Notes: a model not told the origin generated them from the sequence alone. Shown: positions 19,981-29,046, counted from the stretch's first letter. The stretch: DNA of 64,000 nt from Flagellimonas beolgyonensis (GCF_003992615.1 NZ_RZMY01000013.1:412238-476237); one strand, 5' to 3'. Translations and numbers: made by a program.

Positions 19981-21352
19981 CGGCTTCGGCAAATTGGTGG
20001 ACAGTATCTAGGCCATAGGCCTTTTGGTCACCGGTTTTCATGTTCTTGACGACAAAATTGCCATCCAAAAGCTCCTGTTCGCCTAATAAAATTACATAGG
20101 GAACACCGCGCTTATCAGCATATTTGAACTGCTTCTGTACTTTGGCATCGGTAGGGTACAGGTCGGCACGCAAACCTTCTTTTCGAAGTTCTGTGATCAA
20201 TTTTAACGCCGCAAAACCTTCATTCTTTCCAAAATTGAGGCAAAGTACATCGAGGGAGGTTTCAATGTTTTCTGGGAACAGACCCAATTCCTCCAAAACC
20301 AGATAAATTCGGTCCAGTCCGAAAGAAATACCAACACCGCTCACATCCTTCAATCCAAAAATGCCCGTGAGGTCGTCATAACGCCCACCACCACCAATGG
20401 AACCCATTTGCACGTCTTCGGGTGCGGCTACCTCAAAAATGGCGCCTGTATAGTAGTTCAATCCACGAGCCAAGGTCACATCCAACTGTAATGTTGCTGA
20501 CTGCAGTCCCAGCTTATCAACCGTGGTAATAATTTCATTGAGTTCGGAAACACCCTTCATGCCCACTTCAGATGCCACAAGAATATCCTTCAACCTCTCC
20601 AATTGTTCTGAAGCCGAGCCGGACATTTCAAACAAAGGTTGGGCTTTGGAAATAGCATTTTCAGAAATACCTTTTTCCAGCATTTCGGCCTTCACCTTGT
20701 CCTCTCCTATTTTGTCCAATTTATCGAGTGCCACAGTAAAATCGACCAATAAATGTTTGGCCCCGATCACTTCGGCAATACCTGACAGTATTTTGCGGTT
20801 ATTGATCTTTATGGTGGTGCCCTTCAATCCCAAATCGGTGAACACGGCATCGTACAACTGCACGAACTCTACTTCCTGCAACAAGGAATCAGCCCCAACC
20901 ACATCAGCATCACACTGGTAAAACTCGCGGAAACGTCCCTTTTGTGGGCGATCTGCACGCCAAACAGGCTGAATCTGGTACCGCTTGAATGGAAAATCGA
21001 TTTCGTTCTGATGCATGACCACATAACGCGCAAAAGGCACGGTAAGGTCGTAGCGCAATGCTTTTTCCGATATTTTTGGCGTTAAAGAAGCAGAATTCTT
21101 GGAGCTATAGGTCACATCGTCCACCTTGGAAATAAAATCCCCGGAATTCAAGATCTTAAAGATCAAGCGATCACCCTCATCCCCATATTTGCCCATCAGG
21201 GTTTCCGAATTTTCGAAAGAGGGGGTCTCTATCGGTTGAAAACCAAAGGTTTCGAAATGTTTTTTGATGGTTTGGATGATGTGGTTGCGCTTGGCCACCT
21301 CTGCTGGTGAAAAATCTCGGGTTCCTTTGGGTATGGATGGTTTTTGTGCCAT
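19964..21352 (-). CDS. hisS: Histidine--tRNA ligase
   Basis: A 462-residue class II aminoacyl-tRNA synthetase that charges tRNA-His. Visible are the N terminus KPSIPKGTRDFSP, motif 2 (GRFREFYQCDADVVG), the histidine-specific GLNYYTGAIFEV, GGGRYDDL and motif 3 (GVGISFGLDRI), then the anticodon-binding domain. Length fits the family. Its 3' end overlaps the convergent Nudix gene by 17 bp. A TATATTTG element lies 20 bp upstream of the ATG. Confidence 0.97.
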   Translation of the reverse strand: MAQKPSIPKGTRDFSPAEVAKRNHIIQTIKKHFETFGFQPIETPSFENSETLMGKYGDEGDRLIFKILNSGDFISKVDDVTYSSKNSASLTPKISEKALRYDLTVPFARYVVMHQNEIDFPFKRYQIQPVWRADRPQKGRFREFYQCDADVVGADSLLQEVEFVQLYDAVFTDLGLKGTTIKINNRKILSGIAEVIGAKHLLVDFTVALDKLDKIGEDKVKAEMLEKGISENAISKAQPLFEMSGSASEQLERLKDILVASEVGMKGVSELNEIITTVDKLGLQSATLQLDVTLARGLNYYTGAIFEVAAPEDVQMGSIGGGGRYDDLTGIFGLKDVSGVGISFGLDRIYLVLEELGLFPENIETSLDVLCLNFGKNEGFAALKLITELRKEGLRADLYPTDAKVQKQFKYADKRGVPYVILLGEQELLDGNFVVKNMKTGDQKAYGLDTVHQFAEAVKSDF

Positions 21353-21371
21353 AGATGTTCAAATTCTCGTG

Positions 21372-21379
21372 CAAATATA
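21372..21379 (-). promoter_or_regulatory. Candidate -7 element for hisS
   Basis: The minus strand reads TATATTTG, fitting TAnnTTTG, 19 bp before the hisS ATG. No TTG at -33 was seen at the normal spacing. Confidence 0.4.
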
Positions 21380-21415
21380 CAGGGTTTATGGATTGTTCAT
21401 GGTATTGAAGTAACC

Positions 21416-21493
21416 GTCATTTCGAACGAATGTGAGAAATCTCCTTTTATGGTTAGATTTCTCGTCCCTCATACCTCGCTCTGTCGAAATGAC
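21416..21493. repeat. Palindromic intergenic repeat (GTCATTTCGA type), copy 1
   Basis: A 78-bp nested inverted repeat. The outer arms are GTCATTTCGA (21416-21425) and TCGAAATGAC (21484-21493), and the inner arms are GAGAAATCT (21434-21442) and AGATTTCTC (21455-21463). It can form a long hairpin on either strand. A second, less perfect copy lies after purB at 47954-48023. It sits in the 303-bp gap between hisS and the next minus-strand gene. Such elements resemble the non-autonomous REP/MITE-like repeats of many genomes. Confidence 0.8.
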
Positions 21494-21608
21494 AAGGATT
21501 GATAGTTGTCATACTGACCAAAGTGAAGCATGGCCAACTGTACCTTCAAATAGATTCTTCAGTCACTTTGCTTTTTTAGAAAAACCCTCTTAAAGTAATG
21601 GCAGCACC

Positions 21609-21648
21609 CCTTTAACCTTTATCTTTTAACCTTTATCCTTTAACCTTA
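21609..21648. repeat. Short tandem repeat of a CTTTAACCTTTAT-like unit
   Basis: Three near-identical units of about 13-14 bp (variants of CTTTAACCTTTAT) follow one another just before the stop of the DUF6495-type gene. No function is evident. The rest of the gap from 21494 to 21608 shows nothing recognisable. Confidence 0.6.
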
Positions 21649-21655
21649 TTCCTAG

Positions 21656-22126
21656 TTATTCGATAATCTGGTCGAACCATTGGTAGAGCTCCCCCTTGGT
21701 GATTACGGCCCCTTGTTTGATGAGTTCAAACTTATCTGCGTTCTTATCCTCCCCGTACGCTTTGGAAGCTGTAAGGTATTCCACAAAATCGGATTGGAAA
21801 TTACGCTTGAACCAATCAAAACCGATCTTGGTGCGTAAATCGATTTCGGGGTTCATTACCTTTACGGAAAGTAGTTTCATTTCCTTATCGGTCAAATGAA
21901 AAAGATGCATGTGTTGTTCGGAAACATTTTCCAGATATTCCACTTTGGAAAGCACCCCTTCCCAAATCAGGTCGCTGAACACATCGATTTCTTCTTCGGC
22001 CACTTCAGGTTGCTCCTTCTTGATTTTCTTCCATTCCTCTGCTGTAATGGACTGGGTGGCCAAAAAGTTGATGAATTCTGGATGCAGTTCCTCCAATTGC
22101 TCTTTTGAAAGTCGTTTGTATTTCAT
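21656..22126 (-). CDS. Conserved hypothetical protein, DUF6495 type
   Basis: The ATG at 22126 (MKYKRLSKEQLEELHPEF) gives 156 residues; an ATG ten codons upstream overlaps the rplI terminator. The protein is acidic, soluble and largely helical, without signal peptide or membrane segment. Recognisable segments are FINFLATQSITAEEWKKIK and LRTKIGFDWFKRNFQSDF. I recall this as a flavobacterial family (DUF6495) that often lies next to rplI; no function is assigned. A terminator separates it from rplI, so it may depend on read-through or on its own promoter. Confidence 0.75.
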   Translation of the reverse strand: MKYKRLSKEQLEELHPEFINFLATQSITAEEWKKIKKEQPEVAEEEIDVFSDLIWEGVLSKVEYLENVSEQHMHLFHLTDKEMKLLSVKVMNPEIDLRTKIGFDWFKRNFQSDFVEYLTASKAYGEDKNADKFELIKQGAVITKGELYQWFDQIIE

Positions 22127-22134
22127 GGTGCAAC

Positions 22135-22167
22135 AATAAAAAAGAGAGCTATGCACGCATAGCCCTC
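22135..22167 (-). terminator. Rho-independent terminator after rplI
   Basis: Read on the minus strand, GGGCTATGC and GCATAGCTC form a 9-bp stem with a 2-base loop followed by a run of T. It closes the rpsF-rpsR-rplI operon 28 bp after the rplI stop. Confidence 0.82.
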
Positions 22168-22194
22168 CTTATATCCAAATACTTATTAGGTATC

Positions 22195-22647
22195 TTATTT
22201 TGCTTCAGCAATAACCTCGAAAGGGAAATCCACAACAACTTCCCTGTGAAGTCTGATCACTGCTTCATAAGGACCAACACGTTTGATCGCTCCACCTTTG
22301 ATATTGATGAATTTGCGCTCAATTTGGTGCCCTTCCTTGTCCAAAGCCTCGGCCAAATCGATATTGGTAACCGAACCGAACAATTTGTCACCAGCTCCTG
22401 CCTTGGCAGCGATACGGATTTCCAATTGTTTTAGGGCTTCGGCAATCTTCGTGGCCTCATCAACGATTTTCTTCTCTTTGTGGGCTCTTTGCTTAAGGTT
22501 TTCGGCCAAAACTTTTTTGGCTGATGGAGTGGCCAATGTAGCCAATCCTTGTGGGATAAGGTAGTTTCTGCCGTAACCGTTCTTTACGGTAACGATATCA
22601 TCCTTAAATCCCAAATCCTGTACGTCTTCTCTTAGAATAAGTTCCAT
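22195..22647 (-). CDS. rplI: 50S ribosomal protein L9
   Basis: A 150-residue protein with the L9 N-terminal signature MELILREDVQDLGFKDDIV followed by VKNGYGRNYLIPQGLA, a long connecting helix and a C-terminal domain (FGSVTNIDLAEAL). L9 binds 23S rRNA near the L1 stalk and helps keep frame. It is the third gene of the rpsF-rpsR-rplI operon. Confidence 0.98.
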   Translation of the reverse strand: MELILREDVQDLGFKDDIVTVKNGYGRNYLIPQGLATLATPSAKKVLAENLKQRAHKEKKIVDEATKIAEALKQLEIRIAAKAGAGDKLFGSVTNIDLAEALDKEGHQIERKFINIKGGAIKRVGPYEAVIRLHREVVVDFPFEVIAEAK

Positions 22648-22660
22648 TCTCCGGTATTTT

Positions 22661-22957
22661 TTATTTCAACATATCGCCAACATACGGCATTAACGCAATG
22701 TGACGGGCTCTTTTAACGGCCTGCGCCACTTTTCTTTGGTATTTCAAGGAAGTACCGGTAAGTCTGCGGGGAAGCAATTTTCCCTGCTCGTTCACCAACT
22801 TCATCAAGAAATCAGGATCTTTGTAATCGATGTACTTGATACCTGATTTTTTGAACCTACAATACTTCTTTTGCTTGTTGGTCTCTATGTTCAGCGGGGT
22901 CAAATATCTGATTTCCCCGTCTTTTTTTGCTTTAGCTTGTTGCTCGATGGATGCCAT
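22661..22957 (-). CDS. rpsR: 30S ribosomal protein S18
   Basis: A 98-residue protein. The core matches S18: [20 protein letters not shown], then [20 protein letters not shown] and [13 protein letters not shown]18 pairs with S6 on the 30S platform, and its gene lies between rpsF and rplI with spacers of 3 and 13 bp. The N-terminal 25 residues are a basic, alanine-lysine-rich extension usual in the phylum. Confidence 0.97.
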   Translation of the reverse strand: MASIEQQAKAKKDGEIRYLTPLNIETNKQKKYCRFKKSGIKYIDYKDPDFLMKLVNEQGKLLPRRLTGTSLKYQRKVAQAVKRARHIALMPYVGDMLK

Positions 22958-22960
22958 AAC

Positions 22961-23299
22961 CTATGCCTTTGCTTTTAATTTGGTTCTTCTCTTTTCTGCC
23001 CAAGCGATTGCGTGCTTGTCCAATTTAACGGTCAAAAAACGCATAATGCGCTCGTCTCTTCTAAATTCCAACTCGTAAGGACCAATGGCCTCACCTGGTG
23101 CTTGGAATTCGAACAAGTGGTAAAAGCCACTTTTTTTGTGCTGAATGGGATAGGCCAATTTTTTAAGTCCCCAATCTTCCTTGGAGACCATTTTGGCACC
23201 ATTCTTAATCAAGAAATCCTCAAATTTCTTGACTGTTTCCTCTATCTGTGTTTCAGACAGAACGGGATTTAAAATGAAAACAGTTTCGTAATGGTTCAT
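22961..23299 (-). CDS. rpsF: 30S ribosomal protein S6
   Basis: A 112-residue protein with the S6 start MNHYETVFILNPVLSE and conserved GLKKLAYPIQHKKSGFYHLF, an RNA-recognition-like fold that binds S18 and 16S rRNA. It is the first gene of the S6-S18-L9 operon and has a good promoter directly upstream. Confidence 0.98.
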   Translation of the reverse strand: MNHYETVFILNPVLSETQIEETVKKFEDFLIKNGAKMVSKEDWGLKKLAYPIQHKKSGFYHLFEFQAPGEAIGPYELEFRRDERIMRFLTVKLDKHAIAWAEKRRTKLKAKA

Positions 23300-23321
23300 T
23301 ATAATATATTTTAAAGGAGCG

Positions 23322-23352
23322 CAAAAGTAGTAATATTTCTTTCTCCATGCAA
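23322..23352 (-). promoter_or_regulatory. Bacteroidota-type promoter of rpsF-rpsR-rplI
   Basis: On the minus strand TTG (23352-23350), a 20-bp spacer and TACTTTTG (23329-23322) match the -33/-7 consensus. The rpsF ATG is 22 bp downstream. Confidence 0.72.
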
Positions 23353-23536
23353 GAAAAGCGAAAAATCTTCGTTAAAGGTACAAGAGTTATTAACAATAGT
23401 TTAACCCTTTAACCCCAAATAACACATATGGCAAAATACACAACAAAATAGACCATGTTTACATCTTTTGTTGCTCCTAAACGTCTTTTTTATGTAATTT
23501 GCCGATGATTTAAAACCCTACAAATCACCCCATTCT

Positions 23537-24229
23537 ATGAAATTAAAGAGTATAATTGTAGACGATTCCTCAATGCAGCGTATGGCCGTTGCGAAATTGG
23601 TCAACAATCATCCACACTTGGCTTTGGTAGCGGAGTACAGTAATGCCATCGAAGCCAAAAATGGCCTGAAAAACCACGAAATCGACCTTATCTTTTTAGA
23701 TGTTGAGATGCCTATTATCAGTGGTTTTGACCTTTTAGAGGCCCTTGAGAACCCACCACAGGTTATCCTGATCACCGGAAAGCCTGATTATGCACTAAAA
23801 GCATTTGACTACGACGTAACCGATTACTTGCACAAACCCATTACCCTTGCACGTTTTGAGGCTTCCGTAAAAAGAGCCGTTGCCAAGTACGAGCAGTTGA
23901 ACAGGGTCGATGAGGACGAAGAGCACATCTTCGTAAAGAGCAACCTGAAAAAACGTAAAGTCATCCTTAACGACATTAAATGGATCGAGGCATTGGGCGA
24001 TTACATCAAATTGGTGACCGATGAAGCCAATATTGTAATCCTTTCCACCATGAAATCTTTCGAAAAGCAATTGCCGGCCGATAAATTTCTACGTATCCAT
24101 AAATCTTATATTGTGAATCTGGAGAAGATAGAGAAATTCAACAGCAAGAATGTTGAAGTAGGGGGCAGACAGATTCCTTTAAGTAGAAACAAAAAGACTG
24201 AATTGGCAGAGGCACTGGCCAATGTATAA
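23537..24229 (+). CDS. LytTR-family DNA-binding response regulator
   Basis: A 230-residue two-domain regulator. The receiver domain (1-120) has the acidic pair in IIVDDSS, the phosphoacceptor aspartate in IDLIFLDVEMP (about D55) and the conserved lysine in LHKPI. The LytTR DNA-binding domain (about 130-230) contains IKWIEALGDYIKL, FLRIHKSYIVNL and LSRNKK. No histidine kinase lies nearby, so it is an orphan regulator. The stop codon abuts the stop of convergent priA with zero spacing, and a terminator-like hairpin lies inside the end of priA. Confidence 0.93.
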   Translation: MKLKSIIVDDSSMQRMAVAKLVNNHPHLALVAEYSNAIEAKNGLKNHEIDLIFLDVEMPIISGFDLLEALENPPQVILITGKPDYALKAFDYDVTDYLHKPITLARFEASVKRAVAKYEQLNRVDEDEEHIFVKSNLKKRKVILNDIKWIEALGDYIKLVTDEANIVILSTMKSFEKQLPADKFLRIHKSYIVNLEKIEKFNSKNVEVGGRQIPLSRNKKTELAEALANV

Positions 24230-26686
24230 TCAGATGTGGTCCACATTGTAGACCAGTCGTATACTTTTATACTTGGAAATAGCATTAAAGGATTTTTCAA
24301 TTCTTTTAATGCTATTTTTTGTTTGGGCCAAGGAGTCACTTTTCGGGATCTTGACAAGGATGTTTTTAAGGTAATCCCGCCTAATGCGGGAAACCGGGGG
24401 ATACTCAGGGCCTAAAATTTGGGTGCCAAGCACATTGCGCAAACTACTGGCCATCCAGTCCGAAGCCTCGTTCAATTTATTAAAATCCCTATCCTTTAAC
24501 GTTACCTTTATGATGCGTACCACTGGCGGGTATTTGAACTGCTCCCGCTCGTAATATTGTTCTTTGAACATTTTATCATAATCGTGGGTGGTGACCTGTT
24601 GCAATATCTGATGATAGGGATTGTACGTTTGGATCAATACTTTCCCCCTTTTTTGGGTACGCCCTGCCCTACCCGCCACTTGGGTAAGCATTTGGAAGCT
24701 GCGCTCGTGTGCACGGTAATCTGGAAAGTTCAACATGCTATCGGCATTCATGATGCCCACCAAACTCACATTTCTAAAATCGAGCCCCTTGGTCACCATT
24801 TGGGTCCCCACCAAAATATCCATTTCCTGGTTTTCAAAAGCGGAAATGATCTTTTCATAGGCATATTTGCCCCTGGTAGTATCCAAATCCATTCGCCCTA
24901 CCTTGGTTTCCGGAAAAAGTTGCCCCAGTTCCTCCTGAATCTGCTCTGTTCCAAAACCTTTTTTATCCAAAGTGGGACTGCCACAGGCCAAACAGGCTTG
25001 TTGCAACGCCATATGGTACCCACAATAATGGCATCGCAATTGGTTTCGATGTTGGTGATAGGTCAAACTCACATCGCAATTGGGGCATTGGGCCACATGA
25101 CCACAGGTGGTGCATTCCACGACCGGGGCAAAACCCCTTCTGTTCTGAAAAAGGATGACCTGCTCCCCTTCCCCCAAAGCTTCTTCAATGGCATGTAACA
25201 GGGTTTCGGAAAAATGTCCCTTCATTCTGCGTTTACGAGTGGCCTCCTTAATGTCAACCAGATTGATTTCCGGCATCAAAACCTCACCAAAGCGATATTT
25301 TATGGAAGCGTAACCATATTTGCCCGTTTTGGCATTGTAGGCACTCTCCACACTGGGCGTAGCAGAACCCAAAACAATAGGTGAACCATGGAACGAGGCA
25401 AGTACGATGGCGGCATCGCGGGCATGGTATCGCGGTGCAGGGTCAAATTGCTTGAAGGAGCTCTCATGTTCTTCGTCCACCACCACTAGGCCCAATTTCG
25501 AAAATGGTAAAAACAGGGAGGATCGGGCACCAATGACTATCTGGGCCTTCTCGGCATTGTGCAATACATTGTTCCAGACCTCCACGCGTTCGTGAATACT
25601 GTATTTGGAATGGTAAACGGATACTTTCTGCCCGAAATAATGCCGCAACCGATTGATCAATTGGGAGGTCAATGCAATTTCCGGTAACAGGTAGAGTGCT
25701 TGTTTGCCTTCATCAATACATTGCTGGATCAATTTGACATACACTTCGGTTTTTCCCGAGGAGGTAACTCCATGCAACAACACGGGCTTCTTCTCCAAGA
25801 ACCCAACCGTTATATCTTCCAATGCCTTGGCCTGATGTTCGTTTAGCACAATATTTTTGGAAGTTTCGGAAGCTTCACCATGCTTTACCCTATCCTCTCT
25901 GATGCTGTATTCGCTCAGAATGTCTTTGTCGATCAATGCCTTGATAATGGCTCGGGAGCCTCCACTTTCCTTTTCGAGGTCCGATATCGGAATAGGTTTG
26001 TTGCTTTTTGATTTGAGCTGAAACAAGGATAGAACCACCTGACTTTGCTTGGGTGCTCTTGAAAGTTCGTTCAATAATGCTTCCAACTCGCCTTCATCAT
26101 CATATTTATCCGAAAGCTTTACGTAGCGAACCATTTTTGGTTTGTACTGTTCGTAAATCTCCTCTTTTTGAAGCACAACCCCCTTTTGGACCAAACGATT
26201 GACCAATGACAACACATTTTTTTTGTCCACGATGTTGCTGATTTCTTCAATTTTAAGGGCAGTTTGGTACTGTAGGGCCTCGTAGACCAAAAATTCATCA
26301 TCGGCAAGCTCCATTTCGTCCACATCGGCTTGCTTGTTTGGTAAAACCAATGTCTCACTCTCCAACAGGAAGGCACTGGGCAAGGCACTTCGAATCACCT
26401 CGCCCAACGTGCACATATAGTAATTGGCAATCCACTCCCAATGTTTCATCTGGAATGGATTTACCAGCGGTTTTTCATCCAATATCTGGTAGATTTCCTT
26501 GGGCTCGTACGCAGTGGGTGCTTCAGCATGCACGCGATAGGCCAATGCCGTATATATTTTGGATTTTCCGAAAGGCACGGCCACCCGCATACCAGGTTCA
26601 ATAAAGTCAGCTTCTTGCCGTGAAATCCTATAGGTGAAGAGCTTCTCCAAAGGAATGGGCAGGACTACTTCCAAAAAATGCTCCAT
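24230..26686 (-). CDS. priA: Primosomal replication restart helicase PriA
   Basis: An 818-residue helicase that reloads the replisome at stalled forks. The N-terminal 3'-DNA-binding domain (VVLPIPLEKLFTYRI) precedes Walker A (GVTSSGKTEVYVK, about 306-318), the DEEH box and a zinc-binding region with eight cysteines (CTTCGHVAQCPNC, then CHYCGYH and CLACGS). Helicase motifs V-VI (ILVGTQMVTKGLDF, VAGRAGR) follow. All expected parts are present. It is the first gene upstream of nothing on its strand for 1.2 kb and ends exactly where the LytTR gene ends. Confidence 0.97.
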   Translation of the reverse strand: MEHFLEVVLPIPLEKLFTYRISRQEADFIEPGMRVAVPFGKSKIYTALAYRVHAEAPTAYEPKEIYQILDEKPLVNPFQMKHWEWIANYYMCTLGEVIRSALPSAFLLESETLVLPNKQADVDEMELADDEFLVYEALQYQTALKIEEISNIVDKKNVLSLVNRLVQKGVVLQKEEIYEQYKPKMVRYVKLSDKYDDEGELEALLNELSRAPKQSQVVLSLFQLKSKSNKPIPISDLEKESGGSRAIIKALIDKDILSEYSIREDRVKHGEASETSKNIVLNEHQAKALEDITVGFLEKKPVLLHGVTSSGKTEVYVKLIQQCIDEGKQALYLLPEIALTSQLINRLRHYFGQKVSVYHSKYSIHERVEVWNNVLHNAEKAQIVIGARSSLFLPFSKLGLVVVDEEHESSFKQFDPAPRYHARDAAIVLASFHGSPIVLGSATPSVESAYNAKTGKYGYASIKYRFGEVLMPEINLVDIKEATRKRRMKGHFSETLLHAIEEALGEGEQVILFQNRRGFAPVVECTTCGHVAQCPNCDVSLTYHQHRNQLRCHYCGYHMALQQACLACGSPTLDKKGFGTEQIQEELGQLFPETKVGRMDLDTTRGKYAYEKIISAFENQEMDILVGTQMVTKGLDFRNVSLVGIMNADSMLNFPDYRAHERSFQMLTQVAGRAGRTQKRGKVLIQTYNPYHQILQQVTTHDYDKMFKEQYYEREQFKYPPVVRIIKVTLKDRDFNKLNEASDWMASSLRNVLGTQILGPEYPPVSRIRRDYLKNILVKIPKSDSLAQTKNSIKRIEKSFNAISKYKSIRLVYNVDHI
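24277..24322 (+). terminator. Terminator-like hairpin for the LytTR gene, inside priA coding sequence
   Basis: AAATAGCATTAAAG (from 24277) and CTTTTAATGCTATTT (24303-24317) form a stem of about 13 bp with a loop near 12 bases, followed on the plus strand by a T-rich stretch. It lies 48 bp after the LytTR stop and within the last codons of the opposing priA. Confidence 0.65.
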
Positions 26687-26689
26687 ATG

Positions 26690-27124
26690 TTAATCCTCGA
26701 TTACCCTATGCCAAGTTTGGGTCCTGTGCAAAAAGGCCAGATAGCCCCTTACCTTTAAACGGTTACCATCTTCCTCATCCAACCAGACCTTGCCCCTAAA
26801 GGTCATTCCCTGTTCAGGATCGAACAAGCGATCACCTTTGTATTCCCCTTTGCCGTTGTGCTCAAAATCGTCCATGATTTTCATGCCTTCGATAGGTTTG
26901 TCCTTAAGTTCCCCATCACACTTGGTGCATTTGGAGTTTTCTTTACCTTCTTCGAGTATTTTCACAACCTTGGCCTGCAAGAGTCCATTTTCCTTATAAA
27001 TTTCGATAATGGCCTTGGTAATGCCATTACGGTCGTCCACCGTTTTCCACTTACCAAATACGGTTTGGGACCATGTTAACTGAAAACACAGAAAACACAT
27101 CAGGAAAATCCATTTACTCGCCAT
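26690..27124 (-). CDS. DUF2147 exported protein
   Basis: From the ATG at 27124 (MASKWIFLMCFLCFQLTWSQ) the 144-residue product has a signal peptide and then the DUF2147 domain: VFGKWKTVDDRNGITKAIIE, a CTKCDG segment, GMKIMDDFEHN and FRGKVWLDEEDGNRLKVRG. The family is small, periplasmic and beta-rich with no assigned role. The ATG at 27139 is an alternative start. It overlaps the end of the brkB-like gene by 11 bp and precedes priA by 3 bp, so it belongs to the nadC-brkB-DUF2147-priA unit. Confidence 0.87.
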   Translation of the reverse strand: MASKWIFLMCFLCFQLTWSQTVFGKWKTVDDRNGITKAIIEIYKENGLLQAKVVKILEEGKENSKCTKCDGELKDKPIEGMKIMDDFEHNGKGEYKGDRLFDPEQGMTFRGKVWLDEEDGNRLKVRGYLAFLHRTQTWHRVIED

Positions 27125-28094
27125 TTTGCTGTCTGTCATGTCTTCTTTTTAACGAATTAAGTGTGGCATTTAGTTCAAAACCCAACAATAATATATTGGA
27201 ATTTAACCAAATAAACACCATCAAAATCAATAATCCTCCCAAAGCGCCGTATAGTTCGTTGTACCGAGCGAATTTTTCAACATAGATCCCAAATAGGTAG
27301 GATGTTAAAAAGAACAACAGGGTGGTCATTAGGGCACCAGCGGAAAAGAACCGTGCCTTTCTGCCCTCCGCAGTGCCAAAATAATAGAGAATGGCAGTGG
27401 TCAGGTAGGACAAACACAGAAAGAACAAGATCTTTGCCACCTGAATTCCTACTGAGTCTCCCTTCTCCACATCGTACCCAAGGGTCTTGCCCAAATATTC
27501 GCTGGTATATTCCACAATGTAAAATTCAAAATATACGAAAGCCACGGCCCCAATGATCAACAATATGGATAGAATAAGCCCCACCATCAATGCATAGGCG
27601 TATTGCCGAAAAAAATTGCGGGTGAGTTCCACATGATAGGAATTCTCAAAACCACCAAAAATGGCATTCACCCCATTGGCCACCAAAAAAATGGACAAAA
27701 TAAAGGCGGAGGACAGCAACCCACCTTGCTTTTGGTCCTTGATCTGTTGATAGACGTCGCCAAAATAATCACTGGTCGCTGCGGGAAGGAACGATTCGAG
27801 AAAATCCAGGAATTGTGCATCAAAATTTTCGTTGCCCACACTCACATACGGTATCAAAAACGGGATGAGCGTTACCATAAAAATCAGCAATGGAAACAAC
27901 GCCATGAACAAACTGAAGGCAATGGAACTGGCCCGTGTGGAAACGGCACCACGAACGATACCCAACAGGTACATTTCGATCAGATCGTAAAATGAGAGCC
28001 CTTCCAATGCCCCTAACTTGATTTTTTTCAATAGTCGAGCCGCCCAATTGATCACGGGTATCTTCTCCAACCGCTCTTCTATTGCCTTGGACAT
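27114..28094 (-). CDS. YihY/BrkB-family inner-membrane protein
   Basis: A 326-residue protein with about six transmembrane helices. The family signature is visible at the start of the membrane region: RGAVSTRASSIAFSLFMALFP, then GALMTTLLFFLTSYLFGIYV and YGALGGLLILMVFIWLNSNI. Members were once called ribonuclease BN by mistake, and the true function is unknown. The N terminus is a cytoplasmic amphipathic segment. Its ATG follows the nadC stop directly. Confidence 0.92.
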   Translation of the reverse strand: MSKAIEERLEKIPVINWAARLLKKIKLGALEGLSFYDLIEMYLLGIVRGAVSTRASSIAFSLFMALFPLLIFMVTLIPFLIPYVSVGNENFDAQFLDFLESFLPAATSDYFGDVYQQIKDQKQGGLLSSAFILSIFLVANGVNAIFGGFENSYHVELTRNFFRQYAYALMVGLILSILLIIGAVAFVYFEFYIVEYTSEYLGKTLGYDVEKGDSVGIQVAKILFFLCLSYLTTAILYYFGTAEGRKARFFSAGALMTTLLFFLTSYLFGIYVEKFARYNELYGALGGLLILMVFIWLNSNILLLGFELNATLNSLKRRHDRQQNGE

Positions 28095-28952
28095 TTATAC
28101 TGCTTTTAAACTTAGGTCCATATTATACACCGAATGGGTCAATGCACCGGAAGAAATATAATCCACGCCACACTCTGCATACTGACGGATGGTTTCCTCG
28201 TTGATGCCCCCGGAAGACTCTGTTTGGCTTTTTTCACCTATTCTTTTCACCGCTTCCCGGGTTTCATCGTAATCAAAATTATCCAACAGGATGCGATACA
28301 CCCCTTCGGATTGCAAAATTTCATCCACTTCGTCCAAATTTCGGGCCTCCACGATTATTTTCAAGTCCTTTCCCTTTTCCTTGAGGTAGTCTTTTGTCTT
28401 TTGAATGGCCTTGGTGATGCCCCCAGCAAAATCGATATGGTTATCCTTGAGCATGATCATGTCATACAGGGCGAAACGATGATTTTCCCCACCGCCGATC
28501 TTAACGGCCCATTTTTCGAGGGCGCGGATACCCGGTGTGGTCTTTCTGGTATCCAAAATCTTGGTGTCGGTACCATCAAGTAGGGAAACAAAGTCTTGTG
28601 TTTTAGTAGCAATGGCACTCATCCGTTGCATGGCATTGAGCACCAAACGTTCTGCTTTCAAAATACTTTGTGAGCTGCCTTCCACATAAAATACCACATC
28701 GCCATACTTTACAGGACTCCCATCTTGGATCATGACCTCAGTTTTCAATTCGGGATCCACATATTGAAAAACCATTTGGGCGAACGCAACGCCGGCAATG
28801 ATACCTTCATCCTTCACCAAAAGCTTTGCTTTACCTTTGGCATTGACAGGAATACAGGCCAAGGAACTGTGATCGCCGTCACCCACATCTTCGCGGATGG
28901 CGTTGGCAATAATCAATTGGAGTTCGTTTTGAAATTGTGCTTCGGATATCAT
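28095..28952 (-). CDS. nadC: Nicotinate-nucleotide pyrophosphorylase (carboxylating)
   Basis: A 285-residue enzyme that makes nicotinate mononucleotide from quinolinate and PRPP in NAD synthesis. Signatures are EDVGDGDHSS, ERLVLNAMQRMSAIATKT, ILDTRKTTPGIRALEKWAV, VKIGGGENHRFALYD and the C-terminal ESSGGINEETI. All active-site regions are intact. It leads the nadC-brkB-DUF2147-priA run and is divergent from rlmH with 94 bp between the starts. Confidence 0.97.
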   Translation of the reverse strand: MISEAQFQNELQLIIANAIREDVGDGDHSSLACIPVNAKGKAKLLVKDEGIIAGVAFAQMVFQYVDPELKTEVMIQDGSPVKYGDVVFYVEGSSQSILKAERLVLNAMQRMSAIATKTQDFVSLLDGTDTKILDTRKTTPGIRALEKWAVKIGGGENHRFALYDMIMLKDNHIDFAGGITKAIQKTKDYLKEKGKDLKIIVEARNLDEVDEILQSEGVYRILLDNFDYDETREAVKRIGEKSQTESSGGINEETIRQYAECGVDYISSGALTHSVYNMDLSLKAV

Positions 28953-29046
28953 CCCTCTGGGGTTTTAACGAAAATAGTAAAAACATTTCTCCCCGACCAT
29001 GCCGATATAGTGCTCATTTTTTACTTTGAATCAATTATTTTTGGGC

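Noticed and set aside
24557..25198. 213-codon open frame on the plus strand
   Set aside because: Antisense shadow of the priA zinc-domain region; no start context and no family match.
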